From contig JAQUTM010000081.1 in the NCBI GenBank assembly GCA_028694405.1, positions 1 through 9,426 on the forward strand: a DNA stretch of 9,426 nucleotides, written 5' to 3'. Each line of letters starts with the position of its first letter. The stretch's first letter is position 1. Made by a program: the position numbers and the translations under genes. A model generated the notes under the pieces. That model saw nothing but the letters and a program-made list of their open reading frames with translations. It was not told the origin of the DNA and searched no databases. The DNA comes from Oscillospiraceae bacterium (GTDB lineage: Bacteria > Bacillota > Clostridia > Oscillospirales > Ruminococcaceae). Shown here one piece after another: positions 1-7,560 of the stretch.

Positions 1-868
1 AAGTTGTATCTGACAAATGAAACCCTTCGGGATTTTCCAAGTACGCGTCCATCGCTTTGCGATAGGCCGCCGTTACACTGGCTACATAGTAAAAGCTTTT
101 TGCGCGTCCCTCAATTTTAAAGCTGTCTACCCCCGCTTTGCGAATTAAATCAATAAAGGGAGCCGTACACAAATCGTCTGCATTTAAAATATAGGTGCCC
201 TCTTCTGTCTCTCCAATGTCATATTTTTGTCCTGCGCGGCTTTTTTCACTTAGCTGCCACTCCCAGCGGCAAGGCTGCGCACACGCACCTCGGTTCGCAT
301 CTCGGCCTGTTAAATAGTGGCTTAACAAGCATCGGCCCGAAAAACTCATGCACATAGCGCCGTGGACAAATGCCTCAATCTCTAAATCCGGTGGTGTATT
401 TGCGCGTAAAATCGCTATCTGCTCTAAATCCATCTCTCTTGCCAGTACCACACGCTTTGCCCCCATATTATAGGCGGCAGTGGCTGTAGCATAGTTCATA
501 ATTCCCACCTGTGTAGACATGTGTACCTCTACGTCGGGCGCATACTTTTTAATCAAAGCCAGCACACCGATATCCGCCACAATAAAGGCGTCTACGCCAA
601 TAGCGGCCGCCGTCATAATTGATTCCGGCATACGCGCCACTTCTTCGTTGGTAGGCACGGTGTTCAAGGTAAGATAAACCCGCTTGTCACGCGCATGGGC
701 AAACTCTACACCTTGGGTAAGGGTGTCCATATCAAAGTTTTTAGAGGCTGTACGCATGCCAAATTCACTGGCGCCTAAATATACAGCATCGGCCCCGTAC
801 AGTACGGCAAATTTAAGCCGCTCTAAATCTCCTGCGGGAGCAAGTAATTCGGGTATTATTTTGTTCAT
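1..868 (-). CDS. U32 'peptidase' family protein, TrhP/YrrN/YrrO-like, 3' end cut by window edge
   Basis: I translated 289 codons from the ATG at 868-866; the frame is still open at position 2, so the C-terminus lies outside the window. The start reads MNKIIPELLAPAGDLERLKF, a typical U32 N-terminus (ELLAPAG, then YGADAVYLG at 24-32). The family signature EAFVHGAMCMSFSGRCLLS is at residues 165-183, followed by RGACAQPC at 193-200 and FKIEGRAKS at 250-258. The four conserved cysteines are C173, C180, C196 and C200. Despite the 'peptidase' name, characterised members (E. coli YegQ/TrhP, B. subtilis YrrN/YrrO, and RlhA) hydroxylate RNA; TrhP acts on tRNA uridine 34 using prephenate, and the cysteines are thought to hold an Fe-S cluster. 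A tRNA-modification role here is inferred from family membership. The gene starts 26 bases after the mltG stop, and no strong Shine-Dalgarno sits at normal spacing. Which subgroup it belongs to cannot be settled without the C-terminus. Confidence 0.93.
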   Translation of the reverse strand, partial: MNKIIPELLAPAGDLERLKFAVLYGADAVYLGASEFGMRTASKNFDMDTLTQGVEFAHARDKRVYLTLNTVPTNEEVARMPESIMTAAAIGVDAFIVADIGVLALIKKYAPDVEVHMSTQVGIMNYATATAAYNMGAKRVVLAREMDLEQIAILRANTPPDLEIEAFVHGAMCMSFSGRCLLSHYLTGRDANRGACAQPCRWEWQLSEKSRAGQKYDIGETEEGTYILNADDLCTAPFIDLIRKAGVDSFKIEGRAKSFYYVASVTAAYRKAMDAYLENPEGFHLSDTT

Positions 869-894
869 AACCTGTTTGTTCCATCCTAAGTTTA

Positions 895-2004
895 TTATTG
901 TTTTACGGTTGCGTTTACACGTTTCATTTCCGCAATGTTTGCTAGATGCCCATCATAAGTTTCGGCATAGTAATATTTACCTGTTAAATCTGTTAAAAAG
1001 AAGTAGTAGTTATGCTCTTCCGGATAAAGCGCTGCCTTGATGGCATCAATGCCGGGGTTAGAAAGCGGGCCGGCGGGCAACCCTATACGAGAATTCGGGT
1101 CTTCGTCGCCTGTATAATAGTTTTCTTCAATACCCGCCGGTACATTGGTCTCTCCGCCGTAATAGGGACGAATAAAATCTGCAATATAATACCAAGTAAC
1201 ATCACTGCCCATTTTTGGATAGGGCGAGCCCTCTTTTAAACGGTTATGAAAAACGCCGGACACACCCGCTTGATCTTTGGGATTTCCTGCCTCTTCTTGA
1301 ATAAGAGACGCTAGTGTAATCACTTCACGCAGCGACATACCTAGCTCGTCCATACGCGTGTACATTTCGTCTGTAATTTCCAAATCAAACTGTGTGTACA
1401 GTTTTCGCACAATTTCTTCTACTGTTGCGGTGGGATAAAATTCATATGTTTTAGGAAACAGATAACCCTCTGCTTTCATAAAAGTATTGGGGTCATAATC
1501 TAAATGTGAAAAAAAACCAATATCGCTAAAATCGCCATTATTGGCTATATCCCAAAATTCTTCTCTCGTACCAAATCCGGCTGCCTCTGCAATTTTACCC
1601 ATATCGTACACTGTAGTGCCCTCTGGGAAGGTAATCGTAACAGTTTCTACATCTTTATAAGTTGTTTGCAATACGGCAATCAGTTCTTCATAAGACATGC
1701 CAACTTGCAGTTCAAAGGTGCCATACTGTAATTTTTTATCTGCGCCTGTTTTTTTGAGATATTGTCGAAACAATAAATCTGATTTTATCAGACCGTTTTC
1801 TTTTAACTCGGTGGCAATGCGAGCAGGCGATGTCCCTTGCTCTACTACCAAAGTAACATCTTTTGGTGTTTTTCCCGTACCGTTTATGTCACCTTTTGCA
1901 TAAAAATATGCACCGCTAACTAAAGCCAGACCAACTACAATCAGCACCAACAACACCATTAAAGCTATAAAGCTTCCGCTTTTTTTACGTCTGTTTTGTT
2001 TCAT
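895..2004 (-). CDS. mltG: Endolytic murein transglycosylase MltG (YceG-like family)
   Basis: This is a 369-residue membrane-anchored lytic transglycosylase that cleaves nascent glycan strands and is thought to end peptidoglycan polymerisation. A basic cytoplasmic start (KQNRRKK) precedes one transmembrane segment at about 11-36. A LysM-like region spans about 50-115, and the YceG catalytic domain follows. Family blocks include EGYLFPKTYEF (179-189), LASLIQEEAG (231-240, with E238 the likely catalytic glutamate by alignment with E. coli E218), GVFHNRL (250-256), GLPAGPLSNPGIDAI (308-322) and YYFFLTD (333-339). The usual DPT motif reads SDVT at 267-270. I chose the ATG at 2004 because AAGGAG lies 6 bases upstream (2011-2016). 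The frame stays open to 2070, but that would overlap the DJ-1 gene and add a lysine-rich leader with no good ribosome site. The gap to the upstream stop is 11 bases, so it is co-transcribed and probably translationally coupled. Confidence 0.95.
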   Translation of the reverse strand: MKQNRRKKSGSFIALMVLLVLIVVGLALVSGAYFYAKGDINGTGKTPKDVTLVVEQGTSPARIATELKENGLIKSDLLFRQYLKKTGADKKLQYGTFELQVGMSYEELIAVLQTTYKDVETVTITFPEGTTVYDMGKIAEAAGFGTREEFWDIANNGDFSDIGFFSHLDYDPNTFMKAEGYLFPKTYEFYPTATVEEIVRKLYTQFDLEITDEMYTRMDELGMSLREVITLASLIQEEAGNPKDQAGVSGVFHNRLKEGSPYPKMGSDVTWYYIADFIRPYYGGETNVPAGIEENYYTGDEDPNSRIGLPAGPLSNPGIDAIKAALYPEEHNYYFFLTDLTGKYYYAETYDGHLANIAEMKRVNATVKQ

Positions 2005-2015
2005 TTTCTTCTCCT

Positions 2016-2564
2016 TCACCAGTTTGGATAAATGGACTCTTTTATTTTTTTTGCATGCTCTGCGCCGCAAAGCATTTCAATTAGCTTAATTGCAAAACTG
2101 CCTGCTACTCCTGCACTCCGTGCGGTAATTGTTTTGTTCCAAACTACAATCGGCTGTTGGCTGGCGGTAGCACCGCACAGCTCTGCCTCCATACCTGGGA
2201 AAATAACAGCCTGTCCGCCTTGCAAGCACCCATTTTGACAAAGCACCATAGGAGCTGCACAAATAGCCGCAATAAAAATATTTCTATCTAATGCGGCTCG
2301 AATTGCGTGTTTAACCCCTACGCTCGCCGCCAAGTTTTTTGTTCCGGGCATACCGCCGGGTAAAAAAATCAGTTCTGCATCTTCGGGCAGCAAAAAATCA
2401 TCTGTTATAACAGTGTCTGCTGTTACAGTAATGGCGTGTGCTCCTGTAACATGCTTTCCTGTCACCCCCAATAGGGTTACATCTTTTCCCGCTCTGCGCA
2501 AATAATCCACAGGAGTGAGCGCTTCTATCTCTTCAAATCCCTCTGCCAAAAATACATAAACCAT
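2016..2564 (-). CDS. DJ-1/PfpI family protein (ThiJ/YajL-like)
   Basis: The 182-residue product matches the single-domain DJ-1 family in length and motifs. The N-terminus MVYVFLAEGFEEIEALTPVD gives the conserved glutamate (E14, equivalent to human DJ-1 E18). IFLPGGMPGTKNL at 66-78 is the family's PGG turn. The nucleophile elbow AAICAAPMVL at 99-108 carries the reactive cysteine C102. The histidine that follows in human DJ-1 is replaced here (IFPGMEAEL, 121-129), as in many bacterial members. Proposed activities of the family (glyoxalase, deglycase, redox-sensing chaperone) are debated and the substrate here is unknown. The ATG at 2564 is supported by GAGGAG at 2574-2579, 9 bases upstream. Position in the operon, between a GNAT gene and mltG, does not indicate a function. 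Confidence 0.92.
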   Translation of the reverse strand: MVYVFLAEGFEEIEALTPVDYLRRAGKDVTLLGVTGKHVTGAHAITVTADTVITDDFLLPEDAELIFLPGGMPGTKNLAASVGVKHAIRAALDRNIFIAAICAAPMVLCQNGCLQGGQAVIFPGMEAELCGATASQQPIVVWNKTITARSAGVAGSFAIKLIEMLCGAEHAKKIKESIYPNW

Positions 2565-2577
2565 AAACTTTTTCTCC

Positions 2578-3402
2578 TCAGTCCATCATCAAGCCCATAT
2601 ATGGCTCGTCCAAGCGGAAAGGCTCATCTAGATATTTTAACATTCCATACGGTGCAAATTTACCTTCGCCCAAAAACAGCGTACTCCCCTGCGGTAAAAT
2701 AACCTGTGCTTTTTCACAGCCGGTACGTTCTCGGGCAGCTTCTATCAGCTGCTCTGCAAAAACATCATTTTGGCTAAAAAGCTCTATAAAAGTCAGCATG
2801 TCTTTATTTTTGTAATAAATACCGTAGCCAAAGCTGTTAACCACACTGGAGGCACCACCGGAATACATTTCAAATACAATAGATTCATATCCTTTTGCGG
2901 TGTGATCTATATAATTTTTTTTAATAAATTGCTTACGCAGTTGTTCCAGCTTTTTTGCGGTAACCGTGTCAAAATCCGCCTGTGCCCAAATGTTACGCTT
3001 AATAAGCCGCGTTAGCGTACGGCGTGTAAACATGGTTTCATAGCCAAAACTGCCGTACCACTCAAACAAACTTTCTTCGGCGGGAATAAGTACCGAAAAC
3101 ACAATCCCGGCTTTTGCACATTCTTTATGAATATGCAAAAGCAAGCCTTTCATAATACCCTGCCCACGCATTTCTTTTTTTGTATTTACACCGTACAGAT
3201 AAACACCTTTACGGTCGTTACAGCTAACCGGAACGGCACACGCCATGGCTACAATTCCCTCAGCCTGCTCCACCACATAAATGCTGTTTAAAGGCGCAAA
3301 ACCGCCAAAAACTTTATTCATAAAGCTGTCATCGTCGCCAAAGGCGGCATGCCATAGCTGTTTTAATGTTGTTACATCTTCCTGCGTACAGGTTCGATAC
3401 AT
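2578..3402 (-). CDS. GNAT family N-acetyltransferase (about 274 aa)
   Basis: The 274-residue protein has an N-terminal GNAT fold. The acetyl-CoA binding motif A is VNTKKEMRGQGIMKGLLLHI at 72-91, where RGQGI (79-83) is the pyrophosphate-binding loop. ESLFEWYGSFGYE at 110-122 is the usual motif B region. The C-terminal half ends with PYGMLKYLDEPF (251-262) and PYMGLMMD, which resemble the second, degenerate GNAT-like half seen in Eis-like/Acetyltransf_9 proteins, though the protein is shorter than Eis (about 400 aa). The substrate is unknown; a small amine or peptide is only a guess. I chose the ATG at 3402, which has AAAGGGTG about 9 bases upstream. The frame continues to a TTG at 3429 with nothing to recommend it. 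The gap to the tmk stop is 35 bases. Confidence 0.85.
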   Translation of the reverse strand: MYRTCTQEDVTTLKQLWHAAFGDDDSFMNKVFGGFAPLNSIYVVEQAEGIVAMACAVPVSCNDRKGVYLYGVNTKKEMRGQGIMKGLLLHIHKECAKAGIVFSVLIPAEESLFEWYGSFGYETMFTRRTLTRLIKRNIWAQADFDTVTAKKLEQLRKQFIKKNYIDHTAKGYESIVFEMYSGGASSVVNSFGYGIYYKNKDMLTFIELFSQNDVFAEQLIEAARERTGCEKAQVILPQGSTLFLGEGKFAPYGMLKYLDEPFRLDEPYMGLMMD

Positions 3403-3437
3403 ATTTTCACACCCTTTGTTACTGTACAAGCCATTAC

Positions 3438-4103
3438 TTAAAATACAATTTTGTTAACTGCCTCATATACCATTTTTCCTATTTGGTCAATGGTGTAGGG
3501 AGTTTTTGCATCATCACAGGCTATTTTTTGCCAACCTAATTTTTGGCTGCAATACACCGCGGCTTTACGGCTTGCATTCAAATAGTCTACATTTTTTTCA
3601 TGGATATCTTTCTTTTCCTCTTGTCCTGCATATCGCTTACTCATCAATTTTTGGCTAACTTCCGGGCTCATATCCAAATAAATTACACAATCGGGAGTGG
3701 GAATTCCTATTTTATTAAATTCCAAATCCAACAGCCACTCCAAATATTTATCCCATTCTTGCTGAGGAAGCTTGCTGCATTGATGAACCGCGTTAGAGGT
3801 AGTGTAGCGGTCTGCTACAATAATGCCGTCGTTTTGATAAAAAGATTGCCACTGGGTTTTGTAGCTGGCATAGCGGTCAACCGAATAAAAGGTACTTGCC
3901 GCGTATGCATTTACGTCTGAGGGTTTGCTTCCAAACACGCCGCTTAAATACATTTTTACTAAGGCGCTGCTGTCACTTTCATAATTTGGAAAAGTAACTT
4001 TTCGCACTTTTTTACCTGCTTCTTTTAACGCATTTGTTAAAAGTTCTGCCTGTGTTGCTTTTCCGCTGCCGTCTAAGCCCTCTATTACAATTAGTTTTCC
4101 CAA
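3438..4103 (-). CDS. tmk: Thymidylate kinase (dTMP kinase), divergent clostridial type, TTG start
   Basis: The 221-residue P-loop kinase is predicted to phosphorylate dTMP to dTDP with ATP. The Walker A region is GLDGSGKAT at 9-17. FPNYESDSSALV (38-49) fits the nucleotide-monophosphate site. DRYTTSNAVHQ at 98-108 is the thymidylate-kinase DR(Y/F/H) motif. The LID region is probably SKRYAGQEEKKDIHEKN (155-171). The start must be TTG at 4103: an in-frame TAG lies two codons upstream (4107-4109), and the next methionine, residue 51, is beyond the P-loop. GAGG sits about 12 bases upstream, a loose Shine-Dalgarno, so translation is probably coupled to thyX, whose stop is only 6 bases away. Adjacent thyX supplies its substrate. 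The Walker A Ser/Thr after GK is alanine (A16). Another deoxynucleotide as substrate is possible, but the pairing with thyX favours dTMP. Confidence 0.88.
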   Translation of the reverse strand: MGKLIVIEGLDGSGKATQAELLTNALKEAGKKVRKVTFPNYESDSSALVKMYLSGVFGSKPSDVNAYAASTFYSVDRYASYKTQWQSFYQNDGIIVADRYTTSNAVHQCSKLPQQEWDKYLEWLLDLEFNKIGIPTPDCVIYLDMSPEVSQKLMSKRYAGQEEKKDIHEKNVDYLNASRKAAVYCSQKLGWQKIACDDAKTPYTIDQIGKMVYEAVNKIVF

Positions 4104-4109
4104 AACCTA

Positions 4110-4892
4110 TCAATCCTCTTTTTTACATTCAGCCTTTAAGGCCGCATATTTTTCTCTCATTTCTGTCACGCTGCCACAGCTCATTTTCCCCTCGGGACAA
4201 GCACCGCTTACGCAGCCGGGCCCGCTGTGTAAAAATAAACTGGGGGCTACGTTGCTTACCAACCGCAGCATTTCGTCCGCCAGCTGACGAATTTCCCACT
4301 GGGCACGATTGCAGCAACGGTGACGAAAAAAGTTGTTTAAGCTGCGCGCGTTCATGGTAACAATCATCTTTGTATCGCAAGCATTTGGCAACACAAACCG
4401 TGCGTCCTCAATGGCTTTTTTCTCTGCTAAGCGCGTTGCTGTCTTTTCATCTTTCCCCTGTTGCATAAAGTTTTTTATATGCGCTTGTTTTAAAACATTT
4501 GCTATTTTACGATAATGCTCTGCTTCCTGCTGCATTGCCTGTTCAAATGCAGCTTTGCTTTCCGGGTCTTTTTCTACTTCCGGCGGTGCTACATAGCTAA
4601 ACTCGTCCAAACGTACATAGCGTTGGCTTTGTACGCTATAGCTTGCCAAGCGGTGCCGCGTTATTTGGGCCAGCAACGCACGCGATACCCCTTCTATTGC
4701 AAAGGTAAAGCTTACATGCTCTGTAGGGCTTTCATGTCCCATCTGGGAAAGCATCTCTACAAATTCTTGGCTTTTTTGTGGGGTTAACCCTGCCAGTAAA
4801 TCATCAATGCTACTGTTGGAGTAACACAATTTAGCTGCCGCCGCAACCACTCGTTCCGGCTGGGGGGTATATGTTAAAAGCTGTACTTTCAT
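4110..4892 (-). CDS. thyX: Flavin-dependent thymidylate synthase ThyX
   Basis: The 260-residue enzyme makes dTMP from dUMP with methylene-tetrahydrofolate and NAD(P)H through FAD. The diagnostic ThyX motif is intact: RHRLASYSVQSQRY at 79-92 fits RHRxxSxNxxSxRY except that S86 replaces the usual Asn. A second conserved block, NARSLNNFFRHRCCNRAQWE at 181-200, holds arginine and histidine residues used for nucleotide and FAD binding. The C-terminus carries a cysteine cluster, GPGC (224-227), ACPEG (231-235) and SCG (238-240), which I recall from other clostridial ThyX proteins. I chose the ATG at 4892 because AAGGAG lies 6 bases upstream; a TTG at 4922 would extend the frame by 10 residues without a ribosome site. 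It starts 38 bases after pcrA and stops 6 bases before tmk. No thyA is visible in this window. Confidence 0.97.
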   Translation of the reverse strand: MKVQLLTYTPQPERVVAAAAKLCYSNSSIDDLLAGLTPQKSQEFVEMLSQMGHESPTEHVSFTFAIEGVSRALLAQITRHRLASYSVQSQRYVRLDEFSYVAPPEVEKDPESKAAFEQAMQQEAEHYRKIANVLKQAHIKNFMQQGKDEKTATRLAEKKAIEDARFVLPNACDTKMIVTMNARSLNNFFRHRCCNRAQWEIRQLADEMLRLVSNVAPSLFLHSGPGCVSGACPEGKMSCGSVTEMREKYAALKAECKKED

Positions 4893-4898
4893 ATAACG

Positions 4899-4904
4899 CT
4901 CCTT
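4899..4904 (-). promoter_or_regulatory. Ribosome binding site of thyX (decides the start)
   Basis: AAGGAG on the minus strand lies 6 bases upstream of the ATG at 4892. It favours this start over the in-frame TTG at 4922. The same hexamer with the same 6-base spacing precedes mltG. Confidence 0.85.
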
Positions 4905-4930
4905 GTTTAGAATTTTATTCAAACTATTAT

Positions 4931-7414
4931 TTATACTTTTGATAATGGCGCATAATTTGCCATCATCTTTTTGATACCTGCGGTAAACTGTACTTCTACC
5001 AACATATCACCTGCTACAGGTTTTACGTTTAGCACCGTTCCTTTTCCAAAAACCTTGTGCTCTACCAAATCGCCTTTTTCAAAACTTGCCTTAGGTGCGG
5101 ATTTAACAGCAGCACCTGTAGCCGGCACACCTTTTTGCGCGTTGCGCGCAGCTTGAAATGCCGCAAAACTGCCCGCAGAAGGGCTACCCTTGGCGGTATC
5201 TGCGGCAGAAGCGGTATTGGATACATATCCCGCCGAAATGGTACTGTGGCTTGTAAATACAGGCGCATTTTTTTGCCCATAGGTATGCTCTCTGCGTTCG
5301 CGCTGTTCGTCCGCATACGCTAAGCTGCGGTGCTTTTCCACATGGAGAATTTCCGCATCAATTTCATCTAAAAAGCGAGAAGGCCTGTTTCGTTTTGTTT
5401 GGCCAAACAGCATACGCTGTGCTGCGCTGGAAAGATACAGCTCTTTTTTTGCACGCGTAATGCCTACATAGCACAGACGGCGCTCCTCTTCTAAATCCTC
5501 TTCATTATAACGAGCCATTTCACTGGGGAAAATACCATCTTCCAAGCCTACAATAAACACATAGTCAAATTCAAGACCCTTTGCCGCATGCATTGTCATT
5601 AAAATGACCACGTCAGCGCCTGCATCGTAGCTATCAATATCACTTATAAGAGCAACTTCCTCTAAAAAGCCCTGCAAAGTAGCCTCTTCACCTTTATCAT
5701 CTGCGTAGGTTTTGACACTTGAAATTAACTGTCCAATATTTTCTAAGCGTGTTTGACCTTCTTCTCCTGCGCTTTGCAGCATTTGACGGTATCCTGTTAT
5801 TTCAATCAGCTCGGTAACAAATGCGTCCATTGATAGTGTTTCAGCCGCTTGGCAAAGCTTTTCGTAAATATTATAAAAGCCATGTAACGCAGCCGCTGCC
5901 CGTACAATAGACGGATATGCCCCTGCATCAGAGATAACCTCTAACATGCTTTTTCCTGCATTGTTTGCCTCTTGCTGTACTTTATCCAATGTTGTAGCCC
6001 CAATTTTGCGGCTGGGAGAGTTAATAATGCGTTTTAAGCGCAAATCGTCCTTATTATTTGCCACAATGCTCATATAAGCAATAATATCTTTAATTTCCTT
6101 ACGGTCATAAAAGCGTTGACCGCCAACAATTTTGTACGGAATGCCTGCACGGGCAAAATAAGTTTCTACAGGGTTAGATTGTGCATTCATGCGATATAAA
6201 ACAGCATGGTCCCGCAAATGTGCACCTTTTTTTAAGTTTTCTCCTATAATCCCCGCAATGTGGCTGGCCTCGTCATATTCATCTGTCGCAATATAGTGGT
6301 TTACCTTGTCTCCCTCGCCGTTTTGCGTCCATAAGGTTTTCCCTTTTCGCCCCATATTATTTTTGATAACACAGTTTGCAGCGTTTAAAATATTGGAGGT
6401 AGAGCGGTAATTTTGCTCTAAACGTATTACTTTTGCACCTGTAAAGTAACTTTCAAAGTTGAGAATATTCTCAATGGTTGCACCGCGAAATCGGTAGATG
6501 CTCTGGTCATCATCACCTACAACACAAACGTTGCGGTGAGCCGCGCCAAGCAATTCTACCAATTTAAATTGTGCAATACTGGTATCTTGATACTCGTCTA
6601 CCAAAATGTATTGATAACGGTTTTGATAGTATTCTCTTGCCGCTTGATTATCCTGTAGCAATTTAACCGTATTGTAAATTAAATCATCAAAGTCCATAGC
6701 ACCTGCGTTGCGCAAACGCGTGCTGTAGGCAGCGTATATTTTTGCCACTAACTGGGTATGATAATCGGCGGAATCTGCCGCAGCCTCTCTCGGACCAATC
6801 ATTTTATCTTTTAAACGCCCAATACTGCTTAACGCCGTCTTAATCGGCAAAAATTTATCGTCAATGGAAAGCTGCTTGTATATCTCTTTCATGGCCCGTT
6901 GGGTATCATCTGTATCATAAATGGTAAAGCTTTTCGGATACCCTAAATACTCTGCTTCTCGACGCAAAATACGCACACAAGCAGAGTGAAACGTAGCGGC
7001 ATTAATTTCCTGTCCCGCCATACCCAGCATAGTTTCCAAACGATTTTTCAGCTCGCCCGCAGCTTTATTGGTAAAAGTAATTGCCAATATATTATAAGGA
7101 CGAACCGTATTTACACGCAGCATTTTTTGCAGCGTTTCACTGGGAGTACCCTCTTTAGCGCTTATCAGATTTTTTAGTTCTGTTAAAGTTTCTTCCGTAA
7201 CGGTTCCGTAAATTTTGTCAGAATAGTATGCTTCTCCAAAAAGAACCAAGTTTGCAATGCGGTTTACCAAAACAGTAGTTTTACCGCTTCCCGCACCTGC
7301 CAATATAAGTAAGGGGCCTTTTCCCGTAAAAGCAGCATCACGCTGCACTGGATTTAACCGTCCAAAACAGCTTTCTATATATTGCTTTCGCAGAGACAAA
7401 AACTCATTTTGCAT
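4931..7414 (-). CDS. pcrA: ATP-dependent DNA helicase PcrA (UvrD/Rep superfamily 1A)
   Basis: The 827-residue 3'-5' helicase probably acts in nucleotide excision repair, recombination control and plasmid/phage replication, as PcrA does in Firmicutes. Motifs in order are: Q motif LNPVQRDA (20-27), motif I AGAGSGKTT (39-47), motif Ia AITFTNKAAGEL (111-122), motif II DEYQDTS (273-279), motif III GDDDQSIYRFRGA (300-312), NYRST (335-339), motif V MTMHAAKGLEFDYVF (606-620) and motif VI CYVGITRAKKELYLS (648-662). A low-complexity Ala/Ser/Gly-rich linker (about 715-775) leads to the C-terminal Tudor-like domain, FEKGDLVEHKVFGKGTVLNV (778-797), which in PcrA binds RNA polymerase. It is longer than B. 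subtilis PcrA (about 740 aa), partly because of roughly 45 extra residues at about 57-103. The ATG at 7414 is close to the promoter and has only a weak purine-rich ribosome site. It is the first gene of the seven-gene run. Confidence 0.97.
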   Translation of the reverse strand: MQNEFLSLRKQYIESCFGRLNPVQRDAAFTGKGPLLILAGAGSGKTTVLVNRIANLVLFGEAYYSDKIYGTVTEETLTELKNLISAKEGTPSETLQKMLRVNTVRPYNILAITFTNKAAGELKNRLETMLGMAGQEINAATFHSACVRILRREAEYLGYPKSFTIYDTDDTQRAMKEIYKQLSIDDKFLPIKTALSSIGRLKDKMIGPREAAADSADYHTQLVAKIYAAYSTRLRNAGAMDFDDLIYNTVKLLQDNQAAREYYQNRYQYILVDEYQDTSIAQFKLVELLGAAHRNVCVVGDDDQSIYRFRGATIENILNFESYFTGAKVIRLEQNYRSTSNILNAANCVIKNNMGRKGKTLWTQNGEGDKVNHYIATDEYDEASHIAGIIGENLKKGAHLRDHAVLYRMNAQSNPVETYFARAGIPYKIVGGQRFYDRKEIKDIIAYMSIVANNKDDLRLKRIINSPSRKIGATTLDKVQQEANNAGKSMLEVISDAGAYPSIVRAAAALHGFYNIYEKLCQAAETLSMDAFVTELIEITGYRQMLQSAGEEGQTRLENIGQLISSVKTYADDKGEEATLQGFLEEVALISDIDSYDAGADVVILMTMHAAKGLEFDYVFIVGLEDGIFPSEMARYNEEDLEEERRLCYVGITRAKKELYLSSAAQRMLFGQTKRNRPSRFLDEIDAEILHVEKHRSLAYADEQRERREHTYGQKNAPVFTSHSTISAGYVSNTASAADTAKGSPSAGSFAAFQAARNAQKGVPATGAAVKSAPKASFEKGDLVEHKVFGKGTVLNVKPVAGDMLVEVQFTAGIKKMMANYAPLSKV

Positions 7415-7455
7415 ATTGTTTCTCTTTTCTGTTTATCATTAAAAATACGCCTTAT

Positions 7456-7464
7456 ATTATAGCA
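7456..7464 (-). promoter_or_regulatory. Extended -10 promoter for the pcrA operon
   Basis: The minus strand reads TGCTATAAT: a perfect TATAAT (7456-7461) preceded by TGn, the extended -10 form of the vegetative sigma factor. No good -35 hexamer sits 16-18 bases upstream; that stretch is TAG followed by eight T, which may act as an AT-rich upstream element. The start of transcription would fall near 7449, giving a leader of about 35 bases before the pcrA ATG at 7414. It lies just downstream, in transcription order, of the bofA terminator, as expected for a new unit. Confidence 0.7.
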
Positions 7465-7560
7465 TACACAGCTAAAAAAAACTACCAATAGCCTGTAATC
7501 CATCTGTCGTAATTTTGGCTTTACCTTTTTCATTTTAGGTTTAAAAATATAATTTCACAT
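7465..7560. other. Intergenic stretch between bofA terminator and pcrA promoter
   Basis: This AT-rich spacer has no open frame of note. I see no riboswitch, RNA gene, repeat or second clear promoter in it. It belongs to the 7415-7601 gap, the longest in the window. Confidence 0.6.

Noticed and set aside
684..1040. Plus-strand open frame of 118 codons
   Set aside because: It lies antisense across the U32 gene and the end of mltG, both strongly supported by motifs. The translation shows no family features, so it is a shadow frame.
2005..2070. 22-residue N-terminal extension of MltG rich in Lys and Arg
   Set aside because: It overlaps the DJ-1 coding region and lacks a ribosome site. The ATG at 2004 has AAGGAG at ideal spacing and starts just before the membrane anchor.
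3543..3920. Plus-strand open frame of 125 codons opposite tmk
   Set aside because: It is fully antisense to the thymidylate kinase gene. Its hydrophobic stretches are mirror images of AT-rich coding sequence.
4129..4380. Minus-strand 83-codon frame inside thyX
   Set aside because: It is an alternative frame within thyX, whose own frame holds conserved motifs throughout. There is no independent ribosome site.
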